DNA from: Alphaproteobacteria bacterium UBA2966
Lineage (GTDB): Bacteria > Pseudomonadota > Alphaproteobacteria > UBA2966
NCBI GenBank assembly: GCA_002348365.1
Contig: DEBC01000133.1
Span: 1-31,754 of the forward strand
DNA length: 31,754 nt
Reading direction: 5' to 3'
The first letter of the stretch is position 1. Every line of letters begins with the position of its first letter. Under the pieces are notes generated by a model. That model did not search any database, was not told where the DNA came from, and saw only the letters and a list, made by a program, of their open reading frames with translations. The position numbers and the translations under genes were made by a program. This document shows positions 1-7,181 of this stretch, one piece after another.

Positions 1-2
1 TC

Positions 3-920
3 GTCGAGAACTTCCGGCCCGGCGCTGCCAAGCGTCTCGGCCTTTCCTACGAGGATGTTTGCGAAATCAAGCCCGACATAATCTATTGCTCGCTGTCCGC
101 GTACGGTCAGGACGGACCGATTTCGCACCGCAAAGGCTATGACCACGTCCTACAGGGCACCACCGGTATCATGAGCCTGACGGGCACGCCGGAAACCGGA
201 CCGATCAAAGCAGGCCTGGCCTTCATTGACTACGCGACGGGGCTCAACGGTGCCTTCGCGGTTTCCTCGGCGCTTTTCGAACGGGCCAAAACAGGAAAGG
301 GCCAGCGCATCGACGTTGCGATGCTCGATAGCACGCTGCTGATGATGTCGAACATCGTCACCGAGCACGTCACGACAGGATATGTTCCCGAATTGATGGG
401 CAATGAGCCGCAAAGTCGAAGCCCTACCGCGGGCCTGTTCGATGCCAAAGACCGGCCCATCCTGATTGCGGCGAATTCAGACGTCCAGTTCCGTGCCTTC
501 ATGGGCGCTCTCGGCCTCGAGGACCTGGTTGAGGATCCACGGTTCTCCAATCACCTCGCGCGTCTCGACAACAAGCCGGAGCTGCGCCGAATCGTAAACG
601 AAGCGCTCAAAGCCAAGACGGGCGAGGAGTGGGAAGAATTGTTGGAAAGCGTCGATGTCCCTGCGGGGGTCATTCGCAACATCGAGGAAGTGATGGCGGA
701 AAACGGCCAGGCGCGGGCACGGGGGATTTCCCAGGAAATGGTCCTGCCCGAACATAACCGCCAGATCGGAGTCCCGACCGTTGGCTTCAAGGTGAATGGT
801 GATGTGGTGGCCGCGGACTCTCCGCCGCCCGAACTCGGTTCGGACACGGAGGCCGTTCTCGCCGAGATCGGCTATACCGACGCCCAAATCTCCGAACTGC
901 GTGACGCCGGGGTCATTTAG
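3..920 (+). CDS. CaiB/BaiF family (class III) CoA-transferase, 5' partial
   Basis: The frame is open from base 3 with no start, so the gene begins outside the window; 305 residues are present. Class III CoA-transferases move CoA between carboxylic acids in the cytoplasm through an aspartyl-CoA intermediate. The visible N-terminal part reads VENFRPGAAKRLGL, a family hallmark, followed by a YDHVLQG block and LTGTPETGP. The Asp of the FIDYATG block (codon 228-230) aligns with the catalytic Asp of formyl-CoA transferase. The C-terminus ends in the usual LRDAGVI. The substrate cannot be told. The next gene is convergent, 13 bases away, so this gene ends its transcription unit. The neighbourhood of dehydrogenases suggests activation of an organic acid (inference). 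Confidence 0.93.
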   Translation, partial: VENFRPGAAKRLGLSYEDVCEIKPDIIYCSLSAYGQDGPISHRKGYDHVLQGTTGIMSLTGTPETGPIKAGLAFIDYATGLNGAFAVSSALFERAKTGKGQRIDVAMLDSTLLMMSNIVTEHVTTGYVPELMGNEPQSRSPTAGLFDAKDRPILIAANSDVQFRAFMGALGLEDLVEDPRFSNHLARLDNKPELRRIVNEALKAKTGEEWEELLESVDVPAGVIRNIEEVMAENGQARARGISQEMVLPEHNRQIGVPTVGFKVNGDVVAADSPPPELGSDTEAVLAEIGYTDAQISELRDAGVI

Positions 921-933
921 GCCCCCAAGACCC

Positions 934-1830
934 TCAATCGACGGGTTCGTTGCGAACGTCACCGATGTGGTTGTAGATGGCGCTGAAATCCTTATCGGCG
1001 TACCCATTCTCCGCCGCCTGTCGGTAGGCATCGACGGCGCCCGAAGCGATGAAGTCGGGTAGTCCCGCACGGATCATGTAGCCGCGCGCGATGTCGAGGT
1101 CCTTGAGGTTGTGCCGAATGGCGAATCCCGGCTCGATATCGCCCACCAGCGCCTTCGATGGGAACCACATCCGCGAGTGACCGTTCCCGGCGAACGTGTC
1201 GTTGATCACCTCCAGGAACTTGTCCGTCGGTACGCCGCCCGCCTCGGCCATGCGCAATCCCTCGGCGACAACCAGCGCACCGATCCCCGACATATAGTTA
1301 TTGACCACCTTGATGACGGCAGCGTGCCCTACGGGTCCGCAGTCGATGATTCCCTCGCCCATCGCCACGAGCACTGGTTCCACTGTCTTCTTGTCCTCGG
1401 GGCGGCCCGACAGCATGAAGACTGACTCCTTGCGCCGCGCGGCATCGGCCGGTTTCCCGACGGGGCAATCGACGTAGTGCCAACCGGCCGCCTCCGCCGT
1501 ATCCGCGAACCGCAATACGGCGTTGGGATCGATCGTGCACATGACCATGACAATGCGGCCATCGCCAGGCGATTTCAGCAGGCCGCCCTCGCCATTGAAG
1601 GCCGCCTCGACTTCTGGGACGTCCGGCACCATAACGATCACGACCTGCGCTCCCTCACCTGCAGCACCGGGGCTGTCGACGGCGACACCACCCGATACCT
1701 CCAGGTTCCGCAGAGCCTGGGGACTGACGTCATATCCCTGGACGCGAAATCCTCCGGCCAACAGATTGCCCGTCATCGCCTGTCCCATGGCGCCAAGACC
1801 AATAAATCCGATCGTCTGCACATCTCCCAT
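934..1830 (-). CDS. NAD(P)-dependent beta-hydroxyacid dehydrogenase, YihU-like
   Basis: A 298-residue oxidoreductase of the 3-hydroxyisobutyrate dehydrogenase superfamily. The Rossmann loop GLGAMG is at residues 11-16 and the catalytic Lys is K174 in IKVVNNYMS. The substrate loop reads DCPVGKPADA (121-130) rather than the common PVSGG. E. coli sulfolactaldehyde reductase YihU has PVGRTS at this place, and similarity continues through the NNYMS helix, the G-N-G-H turn and the block around W-x-x-K-x-L-x-G-D. This points to a YihU-like subgroup handling a small aldehyde or hydroxyacid with an anionic group. A strong Shine-Dalgarno (AGGGGAGG) lies about 8 bases before the ATG. Alternative: 2-hydroxy-3-oxopropionate or 3-hydroxyisobutyrate dehydrogenase. 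Confidence 0.88.
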   Translation of the reverse strand: MGDVQTIGFIGLGAMGQAMTGNLLAGGFRVQGYDVSPQALRNLEVSGGVAVDSPGAAGEGAQVVIVMVPDVPEVEAAFNGEGGLLKSPGDGRIVMVMCTIDPNAVLRFADTAEAAGWHYVDCPVGKPADAARRKESVFMLSGRPEDKKTVEPVLVAMGEGIIDCGPVGHAAVIKVVNNYMSGIGALVVAEGLRMAEAGGVPTDKFLEVINDTFAGNGHSRMWFPSKALVGDIEPGFAIRHNLKDLDIARGYMIRAGLPDFIASGAVDAYRQAAENGYADKDFSAIYNHIGDVRNEPVD

Positions 1831-1893
1831 CAGTAAAATCCTCCCCTGGTCAACTTAGCCCTGCGTTCGTCGCAGTTTCGGGATACAAGATTC

Positions 1894-2062
1894 CCTCCCC
1901 CAAGCAGGGGGAGGTTAGGTGGGGGTGGACAGCGGTTGGGATCGGCGAACGGTCGCGAGAAATTACAAATCACCCCCCTCTACGCTCCCCCCTACAAGGG
2001 GGAGGACTTAGAAAGTATCTCTTTCCCGGTTCCTGTGTCCCTCCTCTATACAAGGGGAAGGA
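1894..2062. repeat. Nested inverted-repeat element (REP/MITE-like)
   Basis: Two arms of about 35 bases (1894-1927 and 1971-2005) are imperfect reverse complements separated by 43 bases. Each arm folds into its own hairpin: CCTCCCCC/GGGGGAGG with an AAGCA loop, and CTCCCCC/GGGGGAG. A third, degenerate copy of the right hairpin follows at 2039-2062 and shares TACAAGGGG with it. The element fills the gap between a minus-strand gene start and a convergent-side gene end. G/C-run hairpins of this style occur as dispersed intergenic repeats in many alphaproteobacterial genomes; copy number here cannot be judged from one window. Confidence 0.75.
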
Positions 2063-2106
2063 ATAGGGAAGAAGGCAGATTCCGTAGGATCGAACTCTAT
2101 CGGTAA

Positions 2107-2496
2107 CTATTCAGCGGAAGCTTGCTTGAAGGGCGCCGCATCGATCGCGGCGCTTTGGACCTGTTCGTGCAGTTCAAGAGCCCGTTTGGCGGCCGCGAGC
2201 CCGCCCGCAATATTGCCTCGCACATACCGGGTACGGAACGTCTCCAGCTCATCGACCGTTGCAAGCACCTCCGGCATGAGGGCGCCGATCTTTCCGCGAT
2301 CCATTCCCGAGAGATGTTCGGTATGGACGATGTCATGGGCCTCCGCCGTGACTTCCATCCTGTGCAGGGCGTAGTTGAGCCAGTGTATCGCCGAGAGATA
2401 CGCCCCTTCGATGACCATCTCATAAACGCTGTGGTCGATCTTCTCCGTTGACTGGCGAATTCTCTCTGCCTTCTGTCGATGCTGGTCCGGAGTCAT
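2107..2496 (-). CDS. Hypothetical HEPN-like helical protein
   Basis: A 129-residue, largely helical, acidic protein with no recognised enzyme motif. The stretch YLSAIHWLNYALHRM (residues about 33-47) resembles the first long helix of small HEPN-fold or DUF proteins, but the RxxxxH nuclease motif is not evident. Its ATG overlaps the stop of the preceding gene as ATGA (2493-2496), so the two are almost certainly translated together. The partner has a similar helix (TAAMQAMNAGLHAVG), suggesting that the two are distant paralogues or form a complex. Function unknown; the HEPN assignment is a pattern-based guess. Confidence 0.75.
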   Translation of the reverse strand: MTPDQHRQKAERIRQSTEKIDHSVYEMVIEGAYLSAIHWLNYALHRMEVTAEAHDIVHTEHLSGMDRGKIGALMPEVLATVDELETFRTRYVRGNIAGGLAAAKRALELHEQVQSAAIDAAPFKQASAE

Positions 2497-3038
2497 GACG
2501 CGTCTTCCTCGGTTTCCTCGACCAAACTCCTGATGATTCCGACAAGTTCATCGTAGGCCTGGTCACAGGCCCTGATCAGTTCGGGGGTCAAGGGCGCCGT
2601 ACCCCGGATTGAAGGGTGCCGCACCTCCTCGATGACCTCCACGGTCTTACAGGCCGCTGTCAGTTCGTCGGGCAGCGGCCGGTGCAACTGTGGAATACCG
2701 AGCGACACATTGCCCGGCGGATTGAGAGGCGGCATCTGGATGAATTCCGGACTATCGGGGTTCAACGGCGCCAATCCGAGGTGAAGGTCGCCCGGCGGCA
2801 GGGCGTGACGTTCGAAGCTCTTTTCGTCTTCGGACAGCCGCTCGTAGACGCCCATGATCTGGGTCGGAAAATCGTCCCGCTCTTCAGTGCAACCCACGGC
2901 ATGAAGACCAGCGTTCATCGCTTGCATCGCCGCAGTTATCGTCGTCCAGAACCAAAGCTCTGAATCCTCGGCCTGATCGAGAGATTGGCGAGCCACATCG
3001 AGCCGCTCGAACTTTTCGAGATGGTCGGCAATTTTCAT
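2493..3038 (-). CDS. Hypothetical protein, coupled partner of the downstream helical protein
   Basis: Start chosen at the ATG encoding MKIADHLEKF (181 residues), preceded by AGGGG. A longer frame exists upstream, but it would run into the divergent gene and reads unlike protein. The N-terminal third is helical and includes TAAMQAMNAGLHAVG, similar to a helix of the next gene. The middle is Pro/Leu-rich (LAPLNPDSPEF, MPPLNPPGNVSL), probably a linker or surface arm, and the C-terminus is an acidic helix ending ETEEDAS. No signal peptide, membrane segment or catalytic motif is seen. It overlaps the following gene by ATGA and shares a 61-base divergent gap with the EEP-family gene. Function unknown. 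Confidence 0.75.
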   Translation of the reverse strand: MKIADHLEKFERLDVARQSLDQAEDSELWFWTTITAAMQAMNAGLHAVGCTEERDDFPTQIMGVYERLSEDEKSFERHALPPGDLHLGLAPLNPDSPEFIQMPPLNPPGNVSLGIPQLHRPLPDELTAACKTVEVIEEVRHPSIRGTAPLTPELIRACDQAYDELVGIIRSLVEETEEDAS

Positions 3039-3099
3039 GCCCCTGACTATGCCAAACTGGGCCGAACACGCCAATTTGTATCTCGGTCCGGTGATCCCG

Positions 3100-3801
3100 A
3101 TGACACGACTCCTGTGCTGGAACATCCGCCATGGCGGCGGTAGCCGTACCGAGGCCATCGCGGAAGCGATCTCGGCGCACGATCCTGATATCGTCGTTCT
3201 CACGGAATTTCGGCACAATGGGTTCGGAGCACGGTTGCATGCGCATTTCGCGAACATGGGACTCATACACCACCGTTCAGGCCAAGCGGCAGCACCAGCC
3301 AACACTGTTTCGATCGCCTCGCGCCTCCCCCTGACACCGCTTCCGCGCAGGGGAGATCTCGGCGCATGGCCCCACCGGGTGGTTGCGGCCCGCTGCGGAA
3401 ATATTCGGCTGACCGGCCTCTACTTCCCCAACCTCAAGGAAAAGCTGCCGCTGCTCGAGTACATGCTGAACCTGCCGCCCGCCTACCTGAAGGAGCCCGC
3501 CCTGCTGGTCGGAGATCTCAATTCCGGGAAGAAGGGACTCGACGGGCCCGACAATTTCGCCTTCTTCGGAACACCTTATATCGAGAAGCTGGAGGCCCAG
3601 GGCTGGACGGACGGGTTCCGGCACTTCCAAGGAGACGCCCAAGAATTCACCTGGTACAGCCACCGGGCCAACGGTTACCGTCTGGATCACGCCTTCGCAT
3701 CACCGCCGATGACGGCACGGCTCCTGAACGTGCGCTATTCCCACAGGGAACGTGAGACGGGATTATCCGATCACTCGATCCTGATCGTCGACTTAGACTG
3801 A
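3100..3801 (+). CDS. Endonuclease/exonuclease/phosphatase (EEP) family protein
   Basis: 233 residues from the ATG giving MTRLLCWNIRHGGG; an in-frame ATG at 3037 would overlap the divergent gene and adds sequence outside the fold. All EEP landmarks are present: N8 in CWNIRHGG, E36 in VLTEFR, D139 and N141 in VGDLNSG, the late RLDHAFAS Asp-His pair and the terminal LSDHS. These make a Mg-dependent phosphodiester or phosphomonoester hydrolase of the DNase I/exonuclease III fold. No signal peptide is seen, so it is probably cytoplasmic. The substrate may be nucleic acid, phosphoinositide-like or another phosphoester. It is divergent from the coupled helical pair and may share their promoter region. 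Confidence 0.9.
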   Translation: MTRLLCWNIRHGGGSRTEAIAEAISAHDPDIVVLTEFRHNGFGARLHAHFANMGLIHHRSGQAAAPANTVSIASRLPLTPLPRRGDLGAWPHRVVAARCGNIRLTGLYFPNLKEKLPLLEYMLNLPPAYLKEPALLVGDLNSGKKGLDGPDNFAFFGTPYIEKLEAQGWTDGFRHFQGDAQEFTWYSHRANGYRLDHAFASPPMTARLLNVRYSHRERETGLSDHSILIVDLD

Positions 3802-3814
3802 GCGATTGTCGCGC

Positions 3815-4570
3815 TCAGACCATCAGCATGCCGCCGTTCACGTCGAGGACCTGACCGGTGACCCAATTGGATTGAGGCGACGCCAGGTAAACGATGGCCT
3901 GGGCAATATCACTGGGCGTGCCAAAGCGCTCCGTGGGAACCCACCTCGCCGGATCGGGTGGATTCCCACCATGGATGACCTCTCCCCACATGGTGCCCGA
4001 GACGGGGCCGGGCGCGACCGCATTGGCATAGATGCCCTGGTTCGCATTGTTGCGGGCAATGTTCTTGATGAGTGCGTGAACCGCACCCTTCGATGCCGCA
4101 TACGCGGCGCCGCTGGCCACGCCACCAAGCCGCCCAGCGATGGACCCGATCGCGACAATCTTGCCGAAGCCGCGCTCTCGCATGATCGGCACGACGGCAC
4201 GGGCGATGTTCATGACGCCGTATACATTGATGTCCATCACCGTCGCCCATTCGTCTTCCTCCACCTTATCGATGGGGTTTGTTGTGGCGATCCCGGCCGC
4301 GAGGACCGCAATATCGAGACGCCCGTGATCCGCCATCACATTGGCAATGACCTCATCGGCGCTGGCCCTCGACGTGACGTCCAGGGGCCGGTAATCGATT
4401 CTTTCATCCGCGTCGAACACGTCGCTCGACTCGTGGATATCCGTTGCAACCACAATGGCACCGCAGTCTGCCAGCGCCCACGACGTCGCCTGGCCTATGT
4501 CGCCGGTGGCGCCCGTTAGAACAACGACCTTATCGGCAAGGTCGGCAGGGCCGCTGGAAGGCATGACCAT
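3815..4570 (-). CDS. SDR family NAD(P)-dependent oxidoreductase (SDR 1)
   Basis: 251-residue classical short-chain dehydrogenase. The cofactor loop TGATGDIG is at 19-26, and an Asp after strand beta-2 (VVATDIHE) suggests NAD preference. The tetrad is complete: N115, S143, Y157 and K161 (AYAASK). The C-terminus has the usual VTGQVLDVNGG. GAGGAG lies 9 bases before the ATG at 4570, which selects that start over the ATG two codons later. It is convergent with the EEP-family gene and follows SDR 2 on the same strand. Substrate unknown, likely a secondary alcohol or ketone. A perfect 14-base tandem repeat sits just upstream (4601-4628). Confidence 0.93.
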   Translation of the reverse strand: MVMPSSGPADLADKVVVLTGATGDIGQATSWALADCGAIVVATDIHESSDVFDADERIDYRPLDVTSRASADEVIANVMADHGRLDIAVLAAGIATTNPIDKVEEDEWATVMDINVYGVMNIARAVVPIMRERGFGKIVAIGSIAGRLGGVASGAAYAASKGAVHALIKNIARNNANQGIYANAVAPGPVSGTMWGEVIHGGNPPDPARWVPTERFGTPSDIAQAIVYLASPQSNWVTGQVLDVNGGMLMV

Positions 4571-4600
4571 GATGAATGTCTCCTCGGTTCAGAGTGATCG

Positions 4601-4628
4601 GCTGTGTTGAGTATGCTGTGTTGAGTAT
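4601..4628. repeat. Perfect 14-bp tandem duplication
   Basis: GCTGTGTTGAGTAT occurs twice head to tail with no spacer. It lies between the stop of SDR 2 and the start of SDR 1, 31-58 bases upstream of the SDR 1 ATG, where operators or promoter elements would be expected. It may be a duplicated regulatory half-site or a replication-slippage product. Confidence 0.9.
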
Positions 4629-4650
4629 CAAGAATCGACGTCGCAAACAC

Positions 4651-5451
4651 CTAGTAGCTTTTCAAAGTAACGCCGCCATCGACCACGATTTCGGCGCCGG
4701 TAACATATTTCGCCTCGTCTGATGCCAGATAGAGCGCGGCGTAGGCGACATCCCAGGCATCGCCCATCTTTCCCGTGGGGCACATGGCGTCTCGATCCGC
4801 GATGGCCCGCGCCACATCGCCGTTGTAGGCCTGGCCGGCAACCCGCGCCTCGACCAGCGGCGTATGCATCAGCCCCGGCACGACGCAATTGCAACGTACG
4901 CCTTTTGCCGCGTACTGATACGCGATGGCGTGGCTGAACTGGATGAGGCCCGACTTCGACGCCTGATAGGCACAGAGATCCCGACCGATGTTGGTCATAC
5001 TGGCGATGGATGAGATGTTAACGATGGCGCCCTTGCCCTGTTTCTCCATGATTGGCAGGACGTACTTACAGGCGAGAAAGACCGTCTTCAGATTGAAATC
5101 GATCTGAAAATCCCAATCCTCCTCCAACAGTTCGGCCGGTCCTCCCGGGATGGATCCACCACAATTGTTGTGCAGGATATCGATGCGGCCGAAGGTCGCC
5201 ATGCAGGACTCGACCATGGCCTCCACTTGATCGGATTTCATGGCATCGCCCGAATGCGTCTCACAGGTTCCACCTTCGTCCTCGATGATCTTCCTGGTTT
5301 CCGCAACTGCGTCACCATCTATGTCCACGGCGAAGATCTTGGCGCCCTCGCGGGCGTAGAGAACTGCCGCCGCCTTGCCGTTGCCGTAGCCATCCCCCAC
5401 TGATCCGGCGCCAATCACCAGAGCAACCTTGCCGTCAACGCGTCCTGCCAT
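4651..5451 (-). CDS. SDR family oxidoreductase with extended Gly-rich loop (SDR 2)
   Basis: 266-residue classical SDR. The nucleotide loop is the longer GAGSVGDGYGNGK form (14-26), which marks a distinct SDR subgroup, and the usual NNAG is replaced by NNCGG. Asp at AVDIDG suggests NAD as cofactor. Catalytic residues N120, S148, Y162 and K166 (AYQASK) are present. GGGAGG lies about 8 bases before the ATG. The gene precedes SDR 1 on the same strand with a 79-base gap, so co-transcription is possible but not certain. Role: oxidation or reduction of a secondary alcohol or ketone of unknown identity. Confidence 0.93.
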   Translation of the reverse strand: MAGRVDGKVALVIGAGSVGDGYGNGKAAAVLYAREGAKIFAVDIDGDAVAETRKIIEDEGGTCETHSGDAMKSDQVEAMVESCMATFGRIDILHNNCGGSIPGGPAELLEEDWDFQIDFNLKTVFLACKYVLPIMEKQGKGAIVNISSIASMTNIGRDLCAYQASKSGLIQFSHAIAYQYAAKGVRCNCVVPGLMHTPLVEARVAGQAYNGDVARAIADRDAMCPTGKMGDAWDVAYAALYLASDEAKYVTGAEIVVDGGVTLKSY

Positions 5452-5534
5452 CAGAGCGCCCTCCCTTCGTTCTGTTTGCGATACCTATCGGGGCGACCAA
5501 ACGCCGCCGCTCTTCACTGTCCCACTCGCACGAG

Positions 5535-6188
5535 TCAACTGCCGCCTGTCACCCCGTCCAACCATTCCCGCGTCGTGGCTTCGCTGATCTCCAGCACCGG
5601 TGCCACAGCTGGGTGGACGTCCACATGCTCACGCCACCGGGAAATCTTTGCACCGAACTCCGGTTTGCGCCCGAAAACGTCGAACATCAGATCGGCCAGC
5701 AGAAAGGTGACAGGATAGGCGCAATCCGCGAACCCGAATTCCTCCGTCAGCAGGTACGGTTTCGGGTCAACGAAATTTTCCAGGCGCCCAACCTGATGGT
5801 TGAACGAATCGAGCTTGTCGTTGACGAATGCCGAGTCCCGTTGTGCCGGCACAAGATGGGGAAAAAGCGCTCTCAGATTGGGTTCCACCATGAAGTCGTG
5901 GAAGCGTGACAGATATCGCTGTTTGCCCCGCAATTCCGCATCTCCGTGAAGCAGGGGCGGATTCGGCCATTTCTCCTCCAGATACTCATTGATCACGTCT
6001 GATTCGCTTAGAATCACCCCATCGTCGTCCATCCCAGGGACGGTCCCCGAAGGAACGATGCTCATGTATTCAGGTGACGAATACCCGCCCGGTGGCGGCC
6101 GTTTCTCGTGGTCTATGCCCTTGACGTTGATGGCAATCGCGACCTTGGCGCTGTAGTTGCTGAACGGCAGTGAATAGAGAATCAGCAT
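5535..6188 (-). CDS. Glutathione S-transferase (GST 1)
   Basis: 217 residues from the ATG giving MLILYSLPFSNYS; a longer open frame reaches upstream but is not protein-like. The thioredoxin-fold domain shows the TVPGM cis-proline (P51) and the glutathione gamma-glutamyl site SES (61-63). The N-terminal active-site region has serines (S10, S13) rather than Cys, so a thiolate-activating GST is likely. The alpha-helical C-terminal domain contains the FGFADCAYPVTF block with the usual N-capping Asp. GSTs conjugate, isomerise or cleave substrates with glutathione in the cytoplasm. It is divergent from SDR 3 across a 141-base gap carrying a 21-bp dyad. Confidence 0.9.
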   Translation of the reverse strand: MLILYSLPFSNYSAKVAIAINVKGIDHEKRPPPGGYSSPEYMSIVPSGTVPGMDDDGVILSESDVINEYLEEKWPNPPLLHGDAELRGKQRYLSRFHDFMVEPNLRALFPHLVPAQRDSAFVNDKLDSFNHQVGRLENFVDPKPYLLTEEFGFADCAYPVTFLLADLMFDVFGRKPEFGAKISRWREHVDVHPAVAPVLEISEATTREWLDGVTGGS

Positions 6189-6265
6189 GGATGTCCGTCC
6201 GTGATCTGTGAAGCACTGTCGAAGACCCATCGCGGTCCTCGAAACAAATCTACCACCGAATTCCC

Positions 6266-6286
6266 GGCGTCGCGAAAGTCGACGCC
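6266..6286. promoter_or_regulatory. 21-bp dyad in divergent GST 1 / SDR 3 intergenic region
   Basis: GGCGTCG (6266-6272) and CGACGCC (6280-6286) are perfect reverse complements around a 7-base centre. The site lies 78 bases from the GST 1 start and 44 bases from the SDR 3 start. Geometry and place fit a dimeric repressor or activator site controlling both genes. No regulator gene lies next to it, so this is inference. Confidence 0.45.
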
Positions 6287-6329
6287 AACATGACTCCGTT
6301 CTCCGCATCCGATAGAACCGAGCCCGATC

Positions 6330-7088
6330 ATGGCCGCCATTCCACCACCCGTTCTCATCGTGACCGGCGCAAGCACCGGCATCGGCGCCGCGATTGCCCG
6401 TCTGGCGGGAGAACGCGGCTATGCCGTCTGCGTGAACTATCGGCGAAGCACCCAAGCCGCGCAGGGAGTGGCGGCCGACATCGAGTCGGCCGGCGGCCAG
6501 GCACTCGCCGTGCAGGCGGACATCAGCCGCGAAGAAGAGATCATGCGCTTGTTCGCGACCGTCGACAAAGCTCTCGGTCCGGTCACGGCCCTGGTCAACA
6601 ATGCGGGCATGGTGCCGCAGCGCCGGCTTGTCGACGAGCTACCAGCGAGCGAGGTGGAAATCACGATTGCGACCAAGGTGCTGGGCGCCATTCTTTGTTC
6701 TCGGGAGGCGCTGCGGCGAATGCTGCCCAGGCACGGCGGCAGCGGCGGTGCCATCGTCAATATCAGTTCAAGCTCAGCGGTGCACGGCGCCGGGGGGTTC
6801 TGGGTTCATTACGGTGCCGCCAACGGCGCCATCGACACCTACACCATAGGCCTTTCCAAGGAAGTCGCTGTTGACGGGGTCCGCGTCAACGGCATTCGGC
6901 CCGGATTCATCGACACGGCGTTTCACGATAGCGCCCAATGGTCGGGCAGATTAACGGACATGGGGCCGCGTCAACCGCTGGGGCGAGCGGGACGCCCCGA
7001 AGAGATCGCGGCGGTGGCGCTCTGGCTGCTGTCGGACCAGGCCTCGTACGTTTCGGGCGCGATCATTGATGCCCATGCGGGCCGCTGA
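6330..7088 (+). CDS. YgfF-like SDR with altered catalytic tetrad (SDR 3)
   Basis: 252 residues with a clear SDR fold: TGASTGIG (12-19), NNAG (90-93), VNISSSS (143-149) and a C-terminal SYVSGAIIDAHAG. The whole resembles E. coli YgfF, with shared blocks such as CSREALRRM, GGSGGAIVN and RVNGIRPGFI. Two catalytic positions differ. The Tyr block reads YGAAN, so the Lys of YxxxK is N165. The helix that normally carries the tetrad Asn reads ATKVLG, giving K116 where YgfF has TNVTG. Ser and Y161 are kept. Activity may be retained by the swapped pair or lost. Start is ATG with a weak ribosome site; it is divergent from GST 1. Confidence 0.9.
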   Translation: MAAIPPPVLIVTGASTGIGAAIARLAGERGYAVCVNYRRSTQAAQGVAADIESAGGQALAVQADISREEEIMRLFATVDKALGPVTALVNNAGMVPQRRLVDELPASEVEITIATKVLGAILCSREALRRMLPRHGGSGGAIVNISSSSAVHGAGGFWVHYGAANGAIDTYTIGLSKEVAVDGVRVNGIRPGFIDTAFHDSAQWSGRLTDMGPRQPLGRAGRPEEIAAVALWLLSDQASYVSGAIIDAHAGR

Positions 7089-7181
7089 TTACGCACGCGC
7101 TTTGCCGCGATTGGTCGCGTATGAAAGACTGAGGCTGAACAATTTCGGCTCGCAAGAATCCGCGAAGGAGCAGGGAGACGC

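Noticed and set aside
477..1070. Long minus-strand frame across the CoA-transferase end
   Set aside because: It is the antisense of a clear CoA-transferase and of the convergent dehydrogenase region, and its sequence resembles no protein family.
2493..3305. 270-codon version of the coupled helical protein
   Set aside because: The first 89 residues overlap the divergent EEP gene and read as antisense; the ATG at 3038 has AGGGG before it.
3806..4519. 237-codon plus-strand frame opposite SDR 1
   Set aside because: Antisense of a complete SDR with all motifs; the frame is rich in Arg and His, typical of shadow frames in GC-rich DNA.
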